64,000 nucleotides of DNA from Ophioderma brevispina. Taxonomy: Eukaryota > Echinodermata > Ophiuroidea > Amphilepidida > Ophiodermatidae. Of the stretch, positions 51,466 through 62,852 are shown in pieces (within the stretch, counting starts at the first letter, position 1; the number at the start of each line of letters is the position of its first letter). The position numbers and the translations under genes were made by a program. Under the pieces are notes generated by a model. The model was not told where the DNA came from. It worked only from the letters and a program-made list of their open reading frames with translations, and did not search any database. The stretch covers positions 1-64,000 of the forward strand of contig JAMKCH010056606.1 of NCBI GenBank assembly GCA_023653785.1. Reading direction: 5' to 3'.

Positions 51466-51569
51466 ACAAAACAGTTGTTACGAAATCTATTGTGACTGGC
51501 AACAGAAAGAATCACTCCACCGCCAGAAAGAAACGTCCATATAGCGATGTTAAAAGCCTCCTGCCAAAA
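51466..51569 (-). CDS. SLC6 transporter exon: TM6 (divergent core)
   Basis: The exon encodes FWQEAFNIAIWTFLSGGG, then VILSV and ASHNRFRNNCF. It aligns without gaps to the SLC6 segment running from VWxDAxxQ through FFSLGxGxG to ASYNKFxNN. The flanking VW.DA, ASxNxF and NNC positions are conserved. The central Gln, whose counterpart (Gln332 of SERT) coordinates chloride, is Ile here. The Phe-Phe-Ser of the unwound helix, where the Ser sits at the ion/substrate site, is Ile-Trp-Thr, and a Gly triplet follows. The acceptor (ttatacag) and donor (gtaagttt) are both good. The phase enters at 0 and leaves at 2, matching the TM7 exon. The exon is open throughout. Confidence 0.9.
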
Positions 51570-54221
51570 CTGTATAAAAGTCAATAGGAGAGCTTATGGC
51601 ATTAGCAGGTAATAGAACATAGGAAATGTTCTCTTCAAAAAAGTATAGATGTTGTCAGAATTCTACCTGCAATATGGGGTTGACGTATACACCTATAGGT
51701 AAGTGGAGCAACTTTAACACCATTTCTCCTATTGATAAACACATAGTGTATCCCAGAGCAAAAATAAAACATAGACAGTCAGTTGACAGCGGGACTCCTT
51801 AAATATTCATATTACCAAAGCTTCATGGTAAAGGATATCGGTATAAAATAAGAAAAGGGGTATCATCTGCCCAACGCTATTTTTCACTGGATACACTATA
51901 TAGACACCCATATAAACAAACTTTCAACAGCTCTAGAGAGCTTTTGGCCCTCCTACGTTTGTCCCACCTTAAATCCTTCAAGTAATTGCAGATTTAGTTT
52001 TGTAGTGATTAAGAAGATCTTGGGGGATACTTGAATAATCAATCCAATCTGTATAGTGTGTGTCTTAGAGCTAAACAATTACATAATTGACATTGATAGA
52101 CCCTCGAGGCAAGAAAACGAATTTGCCACACTTTTTTCTGCAAATTCACGTCTTCAACTCAAAATCTTGGTTGTTGCTTAAAAGCAACTGCAGGTGCCAG
52201 CAAATTTGCAAGGAGCACAAGTTTCAAATACACATTTGAGCTACGGATCTGTGTGTAGTAAAAGGGAAATTACAAAAACATACAAAACAAACAAAACGAC
52301 TTCCAATCAAATCGCTTTCTTTATAATTCGATTTTGGTTGATTCTGGTTGCCTCAAAATGCCTTTCAAGGACCTCCGTAGTGAGGAAAATAAGTTGTTTA
52401 AAAAAAATTGGTAAAAAAATTGAAAATATTCATTTCAATCCTTCATTTTATTCAAATAATTAGAAATTTCTTTATATATATTTATAGATCTCTCGCCTTA
52501 TTAAAGGCATAGGACACAATACGGTGTGCTGATAGTTGTTATAAGTCACTATATTGGTCTTTTTCATGATTATTTGCTCGAACTAGATCATTCATAAAAA
52601 ACTTTTGTGGCAGTGTCCATATTGGGCTTGTAAAATGACCGGTCGCCCATTGTCCATTACAACCTGTGTGCTGTGGAATGTTGGTGCAGCCCCTATAGGC
52701 AACTCTCGGATTATCAATGTGCAGGGAAATCCAGAACCAGCAATTGCAGAAAGCCGCAACAGCCGCATACAGCAGCACACCTGCTGCTGATAATTGATGA
52801 GTCGTTGTTTATTTGGCTCTGCCAGTATTAATCAACAAAATGTTAATTATAATATTTTTAATAATGAACTGATTTCAATGATACAAAAAACATACAACAA
52901 CTTCTCCTGAAAAAGATGAAAATGATTTTGGGTTTTTTTTTTGGAGGGGGGGGGGGGGGATGGCATTCAATATATTCAAACTTAATATTGTACTTTGGTT
53001 CTGATAGTCCTTTATTTGATGTGGATTCTTCAATGTGGTATGAAAACAAACAACTCATGTAAAAGGGACATTTAGAGATCTATGGTAATAATACAAAGAA
53101 ACAAATAAAAACATATGCTGAAATCCAATGGATTCTAACAGCCAATTTAACAGTCAACGCATAACCCCCGCAGCGCGCGCAAGTGGCTGTAAGCCTGCTA
53201 AAACTAAAACGGGGATCCGTCTGCTCATCATACAGTCCACGGTAAGGTATTTAGCCGGCTGACTTCGTTTTCAGTTTGTAGACTTATGGACCCATCTTTT
53301 TGGTCACTTCAGGCGGGGACAATTGAATATTAAGATTAAAGAACAATAACAGATGTTGAATCTTAAGAAGAATTTTATTATTGGCGAAACAGCCAATTTT
53401 TGAAAAAATACCGATTTGATGGACGTCACTGGCATTGCTTGTTTATTGTTTTGCACATGTGGAAGTCCCTCGCGACGGCATGACAACATTGCTTTTTTGC
53501 CATGAAACACCTTGGCATTTCTTTCCCTTTGAATAGGCCTGGGGGAGTGCTTTGTTATTTAATAAAATGATCTGAGACAAAAATTCAAAAATTGGGCTTG
53601 AAAACCAGATATTTTAGTAAATAATTTTTTTCGACATGTTCTACGTGGAGGAGATAGGCAGTGTTCTCAGTTCCATATTAGAAAAAATATGGACTGAAAA
53701 CTGAGTCTAGGCAAAGGCTATGCACGACTGTCGTGCACCGAAATTCTAAATTGGCTGTACTACATGACAATACCATAGGCTTATCATTAAGTCAAACACC
53801 ATAGTCGTAACAACACTCAAATTGTAAATTATGCCAGCATGCAATAATAGGGCTACGCAAGTAATAATCAGTACATTTGTAAGGTGTGCTTAAATTACTC
53901 AACTGTTAGGCCCCCAGGCCCACGTCAGTTGCCACTGTGTTCATCGTCACTGCTATTACAAGTACTACAATTCATGCTTCTGTTAAATACGTGAATCATA
54001 AACTCAAAACTCCAGAAACTTCCCCTGCAAAAAGTAATCTCTATCAACATAATAACCTTGAACATACGCGCCATGGCTACGCGCTCTGTAGCCATGCGCA
54101 CGATACACCTGTAATATCAAAAACAGCCCGATATACTTATTATACACCCCAAAACCATTGCAACTCCTGGATTGTATTGAGTAATTTTGTATGTGTCCAG
54201 TCTCATTGTATTGGGCGGTAT

Positions 54222-54425
54222 GCGAGAGCACGTCGTGGTCTAGTGGAAAAGCGCAGGGACTCGTGATCATCGTTTGTGAGTTCGAGCTGTCTAACTTCAT
54301 CCAGGTGTAAATGGGGAGCGTGTTAGGGGTAGTCATACTGTGCACCATTTATAATTGGCTGCCGAATTTGCAATATTAAAAAAGTAAAGCGCTTTGAGAC
54401 TTAAGGTATTATCTATCTAACGCCG
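54222..54425 (+). mobile_element. tRNA-derived SINE
   Basis: The 5' end carries RNA polymerase III promoter boxes in tRNA spacing: box A TGGTCTAGTGG (54,236-54,246) and box B AGTTCGAGCT (54,279-54,288). The downstream body is not tRNA (ATTTATAATTGGCTGCCG) and ends near AAAGTAAAGCGCTTTGAGAC, a tail type seen in many aquatic-animal SINEs. The tRNA part is degenerate and no acceptor stem pairs, so it is not a working tRNA gene. It sits about 250 bases past the 3' end of the neighbouring LINE, on the opposite strand. Confidence 0.7.
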
Positions 54426-54679
54426 CAGCCGAGATGATGTTCAACATGATAGCGCCAAATGTCCCTGGTTGTCATTAAGTTGGGGTTAGAAGGATCCTGC
54501 TGGATGTCTCGAGCAATCAAATCATGTAGTTTTAAAGGGGCGACGACCCCTGTTTTTTGGCATGGTAACTTCCAACATTTGACGTCTGAGACTACTTATC
54601 AATCGCACGATGACAGTGACGGCAAATCGTGCACGGCGTTGGGCAACAGAAGATGAATTAGAGGGATATCTCAATATCT

Positions 54680-57125
54680 GTGCTGTGGGTTCTTGTGACT
54701 ACGCCAGGATATGTTTTGTACCTGCATAAGAAGCTTGGTGTAGTGCATCCAGTCTATCCTGTAGCGTTTCTTCATGGTCCTGGTCTCAGATCCATATAAC
54801 AGGCTACTCTCTACACCGGCTCTAAAGAATTTCAGCTGATTTGATTGGATATACCAGGATTGCCATAAAGTGGGTGTTTATGCAGGCATTCCAAGCTTGT
54901 CCTTTACGTGACAGAAGTCTTTCTTGCTGTCGGCACACATAGGACCAGAGATTACTTGAGAAGTCCTTGACCTCTTTTGAGTTGGCTACCATCTGTTGTG
55001 CAGATAGGTTGATGATCATTCTCTTCCTCATTGAAAGTCATATATCAGTCGTCTTGGCATGTGATGTAGGCCGACTTTGTCCGCAGCATTCACAAGTGAT
55101 GTTAGTAGATCTTGTGTGCACACATATCAGATCAGCTGTTAGAGCTAGCTCATTGCGTAGTCAAGGTCTGTGAGATACTAACTTTGGTGACGTCTAGAAA
55201 GCTGGGTTTGATGGCGAGTCCTTTGTCTTTCATGATGTCAAGACTACGTCTGAGGATGTAATCAAACCCACGACTACAAAGAGATAGGGAGCAAGAGTAT
55301 CTCCTTGGAGGATTCCAGTGGTGTTAGGAACTCTTTGTGGGCCCCATCCATGGTCTGCACAAAGCTATATGGGTTTCTACATGATGGCAATTGCCTTGAC
55401 AGTCTCATCGCGGACACGTAGTTGGCGAGAATAATAGAAGAATTATCCCTGTTTACACTGTCAAACGCCTTGGAAAAATCTACAAACCAATGAAGCTTTT
55501 CTCTTGGAAATTCTCAACTCTTCCATGATCCTTCTGAGGGCAGGATCGAGGTTTGGTAGTGTTGATCTGCCTTTGCGAAAAACCGTTCTGGTTTCCGTTG
55601 AGAATGGGCTGATCTATATGAGGAGTGTTCTGTGAGCAGCATGGAGTTGTAAATCTTAGTGGCTATAGTGAAAGGTCCAAACTGGATGGGAAGGGTGTAT
55701 GCTATCTTGTGATTGAAGACAGGTTCATCAAGGTTAGTGGTTATTCTGAACTGGTTGGCCAAGTAGAGAACTAAGTGTGTTGAAACCATGTGTCAAGCGC
55801 TCTTCAGTTGTTTACCTTTGATTCTTATAGGTGGGGGTGGCCTCTTATCGGTAGCTCCCTCAAAGGCTGACCAGGCAGCAGCATGATTATTTCAAGATGT
55901 TAGGGGCGTCAAGTACTTCAGCCTTGGACTTAACCTCTCTCAGCACTACATTGTAGCATCATCAAGTGCAGGCTTAGCAGCATCAGTTCTGCTTGGAGCT
56001 TCTGTGGATTTAGTACGGTGCTTCTTGGCTGCCGACTTCAGTTTTTTCTCTGGCTTCGATGACTTTGTCGGTTGAGGCAAAGGCAGTAGTCTTCTTTCTT
56101 CTAGGTAGGCATCTCCAATGCCATTCTTTGTTGGATTTGGAATCCGTGAGGAACATCATATACTGCGCTGGAGCTCTTGTCTCCAAGCTCATCAAACAGA
56201 GTGTTATTGAACCTGTTAGACTGCTACATACTGTCACAAAGCTTTGTATCCCCCGCTACCTCCTCCAGTCAATTGGTTTCATGGGATCTCTGGAGGGGGT
56301 TTACTCTGACGATAACTTTATCTGGGCTCTTGCAAGAGAACAATTCTGTGATCAGACTTAACAGCTTCAAAAGTGTTGTAGGTCTTGCGTTCTTAATGCT
56401 GTAATCCACTTCTTTCTGAGATATAGTTCGTTGGACAAGTTCTCCCATGTTGGGCGGCGGCGGTGTTTATGTGGCCACAGTCTCCATGCTTGATTTTGGA
56501 ATTTGGTATTAGTGGCAACAAGGTTGGTTAAATTGTTCCATGAGGTCCTTCATGTACATTCTATTTCTGTATTCTGGATTAGACTCGTTGTTGCAAGGAA
56601 CAGCGCGTGTCAGGCCCAAGCTAAGCGTTGTAATCTCCAGGGGTGTACGATTATGGACTGGAACAGTACTGGTGGCAGTGGAACGTTCATGGTAAAAGTG
56701 AGAGACAGGTTTCATTCTGGTAGTCGTGTGGGGGCTGTTGTAACAGCAAAGACTGTTTTCTTCAGGAGTGCCGCAGTGTAAGCTTCAAGATGCGCTCATT
56801 GAAGTTGACAAGGCTGGCACGTGACTTGAGAGCCTTTGTTGATAAAAGAAACCCCACACCTCCTGTAGCTGCATTTCTCTTGTTCTTCCAGGCCGAGGCT
56901 GTAATAAGTGCATATCCATGGATATTCTCCTGTAGTAGAGGTTCACTGTGCACAATGCGGTGTTCTTGTATTGGCAGATGGACATCGATTTATCAACATC
57001 TGTGCCTTCATGACGAGTTTCTTCTTTCTTGGCTGTTGTTGACAGTGTCTGGACAATAAATGTGCTGATGATGAAAGCATTTTTGCGTCTTACAAAGTTG
57101 TCCATGCATCTTTTGTCAATATTCA
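54680..57125 (-). mobile_element. LINE with endonuclease and RT remnants
   Basis: Read on the minus strand, the 5' part (57.1-56.5 kb) resembles an AP endonuclease: VQTLSTTAKKEETR, then ASAWKNKRNAATGGVGFLLS, where GGVGFLL is a common LINE endonuclease block. The RT follows at 55.8-55.2 kb, with YNSMLL, fragments of NGFRKGRSTL and, in another frame, VDFSKAFDSVNRD (the RT catalytic Asp block), then SLDIMKDKGLAIKPSFLDVT. The C-terminal part at about 54.8 kb reads KAWNACINTHFMAILVYPIK followed by SLLYGSETRTMKKRYR, typical of the post-RT region. Stops and frameshifts are frequent, so the copy is inactive. It lies in the SLC6 TM5-TM6 intron, in the same orientation as the gene. Confidence 0.8.
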
Positions 57126-57831
57126 TAATTTGTAATTGTATTAAGCGCTATATAATACCGGCATTTATTTTTTATGTTATTTTCATGGTTTCGTTCCGGA
57201 CATTTAATACAGAAATCGCTTTAGTATATAACAAAATATCGGTTGCCCTATTCGTTTGGGTTATTTATTAATTTGTAGGAAGGCTATGCGTATGTGTGTA
57301 AAAATCTAATTTTGTCAAAAGATTGAGGCCGTCCTAACACGAAATCTCTGATTGGATCTTTAATAATGGCCTTTAAACTGGCTCATCTACACTTAAAATT
57401 ATTAAAAAAAATATTAAACAGGAGGCATCATAAGACTACCTTGGTTGAAAGCATGTTTCTGGTGTGAAATTAATTCCTTCTGTGTCTAACCCCTGACCCA
57501 AATCCTGGATTTAAGAATTAAGTTATAGATTTATAGATTACATTTTGAAATGCAAAGGGAGCATTCAATCATGAAATCGGCAAGGCACATTCAAGTTAGG
57601 AATATTGAATAGAATGCAGTCGATGTAAGCATTCCTTGAACATTTTCTTCACTCACGTCTGCTCTTACATCTCCCAATGATTTCCAATAGCGTGTCGTTT
57701 GGTGGGATGCACAGCGAGGTATGCTCAATATTGTGAAGGAATTTTGATAGCCACTAAACTATTTCATGGCCTGCGCTGTACGCAAAACATACATAAATAA
57801 GCTACAAGCACGTAAAGAAATGTCCACTTAC

Positions 57832-57970
57832 TTTAAAGTCCAAAGCTTTGTTTAGATCTGGACAAAGGCAGGCAAGAAGACCCTCAAGAGCCCCAGGGTT
57901 ACTATAGGCACCTCTGACGATTAGAGGGATAAGAAGTAATACAGGGGTAGGCATCAAAACATACGCTAAG
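57832..57970 (-). CDS. SLC6 transporter exon: TM5 and start of EL3
   Basis: The exon encodes LAYVLMPTPVLLLIPLIVRG, which aligns without gaps to the TM5 helix of SLC6 (VVYFTATFPY...LLVRG), then extracellular loop 3 with NPGA and CPDLNKALDFK (family: LPGA...PDFSKLLDPK). The donor is strong (AAA|gtaagtg, phase 0) and joins correctly to the TM6 exon. The problem is at the acceptor: the AG at 57,971-57,972 is followed by one extra C before the TTA codon that should follow the phase-0 end of TM4. A literal join would frameshift. Either one base is wrong or polymorphic here, or the splice site differs from the one I chose. Confidence 0.88.
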
Positions 57971-59965
57971 CTGTGGGTGTGAAAGGATAGAGAACAAAGA
58001 CATATCATTGTAAAACGTTTGAGTAACATTCCCGGTAACATTATTGCACATGCAGATTGTCTTTGTCGATTATACATAGAAGCTTACTAATGTCGATTAC
58101 CTATCTGCATTAAAAATACTCTTAAGTGTTACTCATATACTCCCTGGCAATAAAATGGGAACGCTGAAAATAAAAGTCCTCTTTGTTAAATGTATAAAGC
58201 CAACCCAACTTGAACTTGTACGTGAAAATTGCATGAAATCCACGAAAGCAACGTGTATGAGCACCAAACTTGTGAAGCATTTACAGTCAATTTTCACTGT
58301 TATTTCAGCTAATTGCATCCTTTTTCAATACCTGCACTGAACATGCCGAATAGTACATTATATGCAGCAGGTGTTTCATGCCCGTTTTGATTTTGTTGTC
58401 GGGGAGTATACATTACAGTTTAAATCAAGAAAACAATATTTGGTGTCAAACTTCAATTCTATTAATTTTACGGGTAAATATTCATTCTTAACATTGTAAA
58501 ATACCAGCAGGATTAAGCGAAATCCCTTATTGAAGTTTCGATGGCTCAGTTTTTTCCAATCAGAGCTTTACATGATATTTAAGTTTTTCATACATGAATC
58601 AAATGTCATACAACTTATGAATAATGCATTTCGCGTGCAGAACATCCGCTAAACCGATGCAACAGCTTGCATTCTTGACGTTTTCACAGGCACGTATCTG
58701 AGGAGCTATGACTTTTGCAGCCTCGTGAGCACTACAGTATAAATATGCCGAAGTCAAATTCAACCCGATTACGTATGAATAACCAGAATTCTTGTTTGAA
58801 TAGCAGTGTGTGTTTATGCATGCATTCGTTTCTATCAAACACTTTACATCACATAAAAGAATTTATCCATGCTTTGATGAGGTAGTAACATCACCCACAA
58901 TGGTTTCATTTTGTCATTTTGATTAGAAATTTATCCAATGAAGCGAAAAATATTGGTTTTGTATACCCTCTGAAAATTGCAAGAAAGGGAAAATGTGTAT
59001 GTCGAACAGGACAATGAATATCTATGGGCTGTATCCGGGCCGCGGGAGAAGACTTACCTGTCTAGCCTAAGGACAATATTTGATATTTATGCTCATGGGG
59101 AGGTTTTAACATTTACCTCCTCACGAAGACGAATAAGTGCTTTCGAATTGAACGAGCGACTGACATTGAGTGACGATCGGCATTTGGAATTCAGCCGATT
59201 TAATGCAAAGGAGTTATTTGTGAACGGATATGGCACAGGCTCTCAGATAATTCAACTTTTTATAAGCAATTAGCATCAAAGATCAGCTGACTTTCCTTAC
59301 TGTATCAAACTGTGCTACACTACATTGCACTAAGCATTACATTCGCAATCACAGCTGATTGTAAGTTTGCAACATCGATACTAATTGCTTTGCTATATTT
59401 CCAGATGAAGAGCGCGCGCGGGAAATGTGCCAACACATTTCATCAATTATTCATTAACTTTCCCATTCATTTTTATCAGGGGGAGAGGTACGCGTAGTTT
59501 TTGAGCACCTTCCGGGACGCACCATTTTCTCCACATCGAGAGTGCATTTGATGCAGTAGAGGTGATCTACAATTAATCAGCTAAGCACTAACATGAAAGC
59601 CGATAGTTCAAAGTACACATTGAAAAGAGTTCCCAGTACCTCGCAACATAGAAACACCCATCCATTTGGAGTGTGTTACCTTTTGTAAAAGTCAGCGACC
59701 TCAACTAGAATTGCTACAAGTCCCATGGACTCCATAGTGTATTTTTTAACTGATTCGAACAATAATTTGAAAGAAAATTTAACTGTGAATGTGATATCGC
59801 CATTCTGATTAAAAAAATACAAAAGCGAACTCGTTCCTTTTACCCTAATTACAACACGTAGATGATGGCGACATAGTAATCTAACTTTTATCAGTAGTCA
59901 AGTCAATGTTCCACTTTCTACGCTAAAAATAGGGACGATCTTGCTTTCTTTCTTATTCACTGATT

Positions 59966-60165
59966 AAAGGCACTATCAGTGATTTGCTAAGTCCGAAAAT
60001 CGAAAAAAATCATCAAAAATCAGATTTTTTTGCATTTCTGTAACAAGTATAAGTATCCTGACATACCGTACAAGTGCTAAGACTGAAAGCAACCTAATAA
60101 GGACAAAATCATACATTTTAGTCATTACTGTCCGTACGGACACTTACTAAAACACGGTAATTGAA
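59966..60165 (+). repeat. Dispersed repeat family E, copy 3
   Basis: The copy begins AAAGGCACTATCAGTGATTT then GCTAA and continues to CCGTACGGACACTTACTAAA then ACACGGTAATT. It shares its full length with copy 1 (inverted) and its first part with copy 2. It lies in the SLC6 TM4-TM5 intron. Confidence 0.65.
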
Positions 60166-60641
60166 TGGAGATTCATATCTTTGAGCACTGCTGTTTTCTT
60201 TCTTTTCTGTTGAATTTTCAGTTGCAAAAAAAAATAGCTTAAGACAATTCTTCAGACTTGCCCTTCAATTCCTGCAAATTTCAATTTTTTTTTAGAAAAT
60301 TTCGGTTGAATCGTTGATAGTGTCTATAAATCTAACGTATAACATTTTAAAATACATAAATATCAATCTTGACACAAATCTGCGCAAAATTTTACCCAAT
60401 TTGTCGACCACATTCCCTCCTGGCACAACAATGTAATTATTTAAAGAAAGTTAGCTTATTTTCATGATTAAAGTATTTAAACAAACCTACCTTCATAGCA
60501 ATTCTTAATATGGTATGGAAAGTGAACTGATCTAGAAATACCTGTGTTTGGAAAAGTGGCCAAGAGGAATCAAAGTGCGTAAACATATGCCATGCAAACA
60601 AACAAGCAAAATGAATGACAGCACAGTCATGTAGGCATTAC

Positions 60642-60774
60642 CTTTCCGGTTTCTTTGGCTCCAAGAAAAGTGAGGAAGATCACGACGCCCCAGGCAGTCA
60701 ACATTGCGAAGACAAGGGGTGGTTGAAGGCTGCCGATTTGGGTGATATTATCCGACTTAAGTAGCAAATAATTC
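60642..60774 (-). CDS. SLC6 transporter exon: TM4
   Basis: The exon completes the split Glu of EFFE and runs through a short linker (NYLLLKSDNITQIGSLQPP) into TM4, which contains LTAWGVVIFLTFLGAKETGK. The WxxVxxxxxxGxKxTGK pattern is the TM4/IL2 signature of SLC6 (WVIVYFCIWKGVKSTGK type). NIT is a further possible glycosylation sequon just before the helix. The acceptor is ttcctag and the donor is AAAG|gtaatg, in phase 0. The exon is intact. Its phase-0 end conflicts by one base with the apparent start of the next exon, TM5. Confidence 0.93.
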
Positions 60775-61259
60775 CTAGGAATAACAAACAATATCCATTT
60801 AAATGAATGAAAAGTTCCGATTATAGATATTTGTATGTTTCTTTTTGTTCACCTTAATTTGTGGCGTATCTTGGCGTATTTCATTCTACATTTGAATTAT
60901 CAGTCTTTTATCAAGAATAACACTTATACCACTCTAGAATTGAATAAATTGGACAATATTATCTTGATTATTCAGCCAATGGCGAATCAATCCAAACTAA
61001 ATCTCGAGATCAATACCAAATTGTTACATAAATTAGTTTATGTTAGAACATTCAAAAGCACAACAAGTACTTAAACTGACTTGAATAATTAAGTGCATTA
61101 ATGAGCTCTGAACAAGTCTCTGCAGTTAGCACTCACTATAGTGTATGGAACTCGAGTCATGAAATAATAATATTGTATCGTGTATCCAGCAATCTCGCTC
61201 AACGCCAGACATAACACGTTTAAAGTGATAGAAAACACGGAACAATGAGACCCACTTAC

Positions 61260-61530
61260 TCGAAGAATTCTTGTGTTGTTGGAATTCCCAGCAAAACGGA
61301 CGGTGATGAGGAAGAATTCTCGCGGTAGTAGCGAGATATACTACTATTGAACGATTGGAAACTAAATGTGTCTCGACAAAGGTGTGAATTCCATGGGTGT
61401 TGACAACCGACCCATTTCAGGTCCCCCCACCACGCCACGGAGAAGAAGGCATATATGAGATGGTAGGTTGTGAATAAGTGCTCGTATACACATGCAATGA
61501 TGACGATCATAAGAATACCGAAACTTATAC
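61260..61530 (-). CDS. SLC6 transporter exon: TM3 and extracellular loop 2
   Basis: This exon encodes TM3 (from ISFGILMIVIIACVYEHL) and the large extracellular loop 2. The loop contains GCQHPWNSHLC, matching the SLC6 pattern of two cysteines around a conserved Trp; these cysteines form the loop disulfide in the family. Two N-glycosylation sequons follow (FNSS and ENSS), as is usual for EL2. The exon ends with TQEFF and a split Glu codon, the family's EL2-to-TM4 motif (xEFFE/ExYW). The acceptor is a long T-rich tract plus AG and the donor is the strong site gtaagt. Phases fit both neighbours. There are no stops or frame problems in 271 bases. Confidence 0.94.
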
Positions 61531-62720
61531 CTGAAAAGAAGAAAAAAAATCTCATTAATATATTGTGTATTGAACGACATTGTATTGAAGCTGGGACAAA
61601 TATACTATAAGGGATAGAGAACTCTGTCATACCACAGTGAAATTTCTGTTTTAATTCATTTGAATGTTGTTTTACAAATTAATGGCTTTAAAATTAATTA
61701 TGCAGACACGGGGGTTAATAGGTTCCCAAAATGGAACTGGAATGAATGTAAGTTCGTAAGCTATTTTTCATGATTGGAGATATACAAATTTACAAAAGAT
61801 TATACTATTTTTAAGTGGTGTCAAACGTAAACCAATGAACGGTTTGCACCATTAAAATATGAAGTCAAAGTATGACTAAAAATACGCATTTTTTTATACA
61901 TTCTAGGCATTTAGTAGTCGATGTAAGTAGTGTATATACATCTAGTTTCGAATCCCTTCGATTGAAGTTCAAACTTGGCAGGGAAAAGAAAGTTATGCTG
62001 TAGAAATGTATCATATCTTAGAAAGAGTTTAGATTCTAGGGAGCAGGTATTATCAGCGAGATTTTGTTTGAAGCTGTGCTGATTTCACCTCACTGAAAAC
62101 GTTAGGCGACAGCTTTTTGGCGCCTCCACGAAACCAACTCCTAAAACGCAGTATTAACTTCACTTACATTCTAAGAACCGCACGACTTATAGCAACTGCC
62201 TAAAAAGGGTTGCAATGCAAATATAAATAATAAAATCATATCGAGAACGCTGTGCCAACTCAAATCAATGTTGTAAAGATATAAGCGAAAACAACTGCAG
62301 TTAGCTGATACTAGCATTATAAATCATCTTTAGGCATTTGCATTTCGTCAGTTCATTTCGTTGTTTTGAAAATACAGTTTCTTGTGTAGTTACAAATATT
62401 TTATAACGGGCTAATTCATATGGCAACCGAACATGAAGTGAAAGATGTCAGCTCGCTCAAAGTGCTATTTATATAGATCTAGTCGAGATCTTTTCTCTCT
62501 AAAATTTTGTTTCAGTGAGCACCTTTTCAATGAGCAAAACACTCAAAATGTTATGCTGAACTGACCCTGTTATAAGGTGAACTTGCTTTAATACCTAACA
62601 ATTCCTAATGAGTAAGGTATATCCTTGCATGTTTAAAAAGATATGTCAGGTTTAAATAAGTTAACATTTTCCACACAATATCCACCAAAATGCCCATAAA
62701 TCTTACAAACTTCATCTTAC

Positions 62721-62852
62721 CTTTCGCAAGTGGGCACATATTCCAGGCTGATAGGTAACCGGAACTGTGAAATTGCCCTAGTGTCATTTCAAGAAGCAGC
62801 ATTGGGAAGGCAATTAGGAGCATCACTATGAAATAAGCTACCAGAAAAACGA
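62721..62852 (-). CDS. SLC6 transporter exon: TM2
   Basis: The exon encodes the end of TM1's link and TM2. The minus-strand reading shows FLVAYFIV, then a hydrophobic helix, then EMTLGQF and CPLAKG. EL.LGQF followed by CPLxKGIG is the signature at the TM2/IL1 junction of SLC6 proteins. The acceptor is a good polypyrimidine-AG (ttcttttcag) and the donor is AAAG|gtaagatg, leaving phase 1. The next exon begins GT ATA, which restores the Gly of AKG, so the join is in frame. The first codon is split, so an upstream exon with TM1 (GNVWRFPY-like) must exist. I did not find it between 62,853 and 64,000. Confidence 0.93.

Larger units (their letters stand above)
22137..62852 (-). other. SLC6-family sodium-coupled transporter gene, partial (whole locus)
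   Basis: This entry is the extent of the one recognisable gene. Eleven minus-strand exons translate to consecutive parts of the 12-TM SLC6 (neurotransmitter:sodium symporter) fold in the correct order from TM2 to the cytoplasmic tail. Most have canonical acceptor AG and donor GT. Phases agree at the joins TM2/TM3, TM3/TM4, TM5/TM6, TM6/TM7, TM11/TM12 and TM12/tail. The family moves Na+ (usually with Cl-) together with a neurotransmitter or amino acid across the plasma membrane. The substrate cannot be named because TM1, which carries much of the binding site, lies past base 64,000. TM10 was not found. Introns reach about 16 kb and are packed with transposons. Exons TM7-TM9 carry frame damage (see findings). 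The locus is either a functional gene with local assembly errors or a decaying copy; I favour assembly error at about 60:40. Confidence 0.9.

Noticed and set aside
52539..52790. Three overlapping frames of 61-79 codons on both strands
   Set aside because: Locally open on several frames, but no motif, splice borders or SLC6 similarity was found. They lie upstream of the TM6 exon, where no coding exon is expected.
54222..54300. tRNA gene
   Set aside because: Box A and box B are present, but the acceptor and anticodon stems do not pair. The downstream body identifies it as a SINE.
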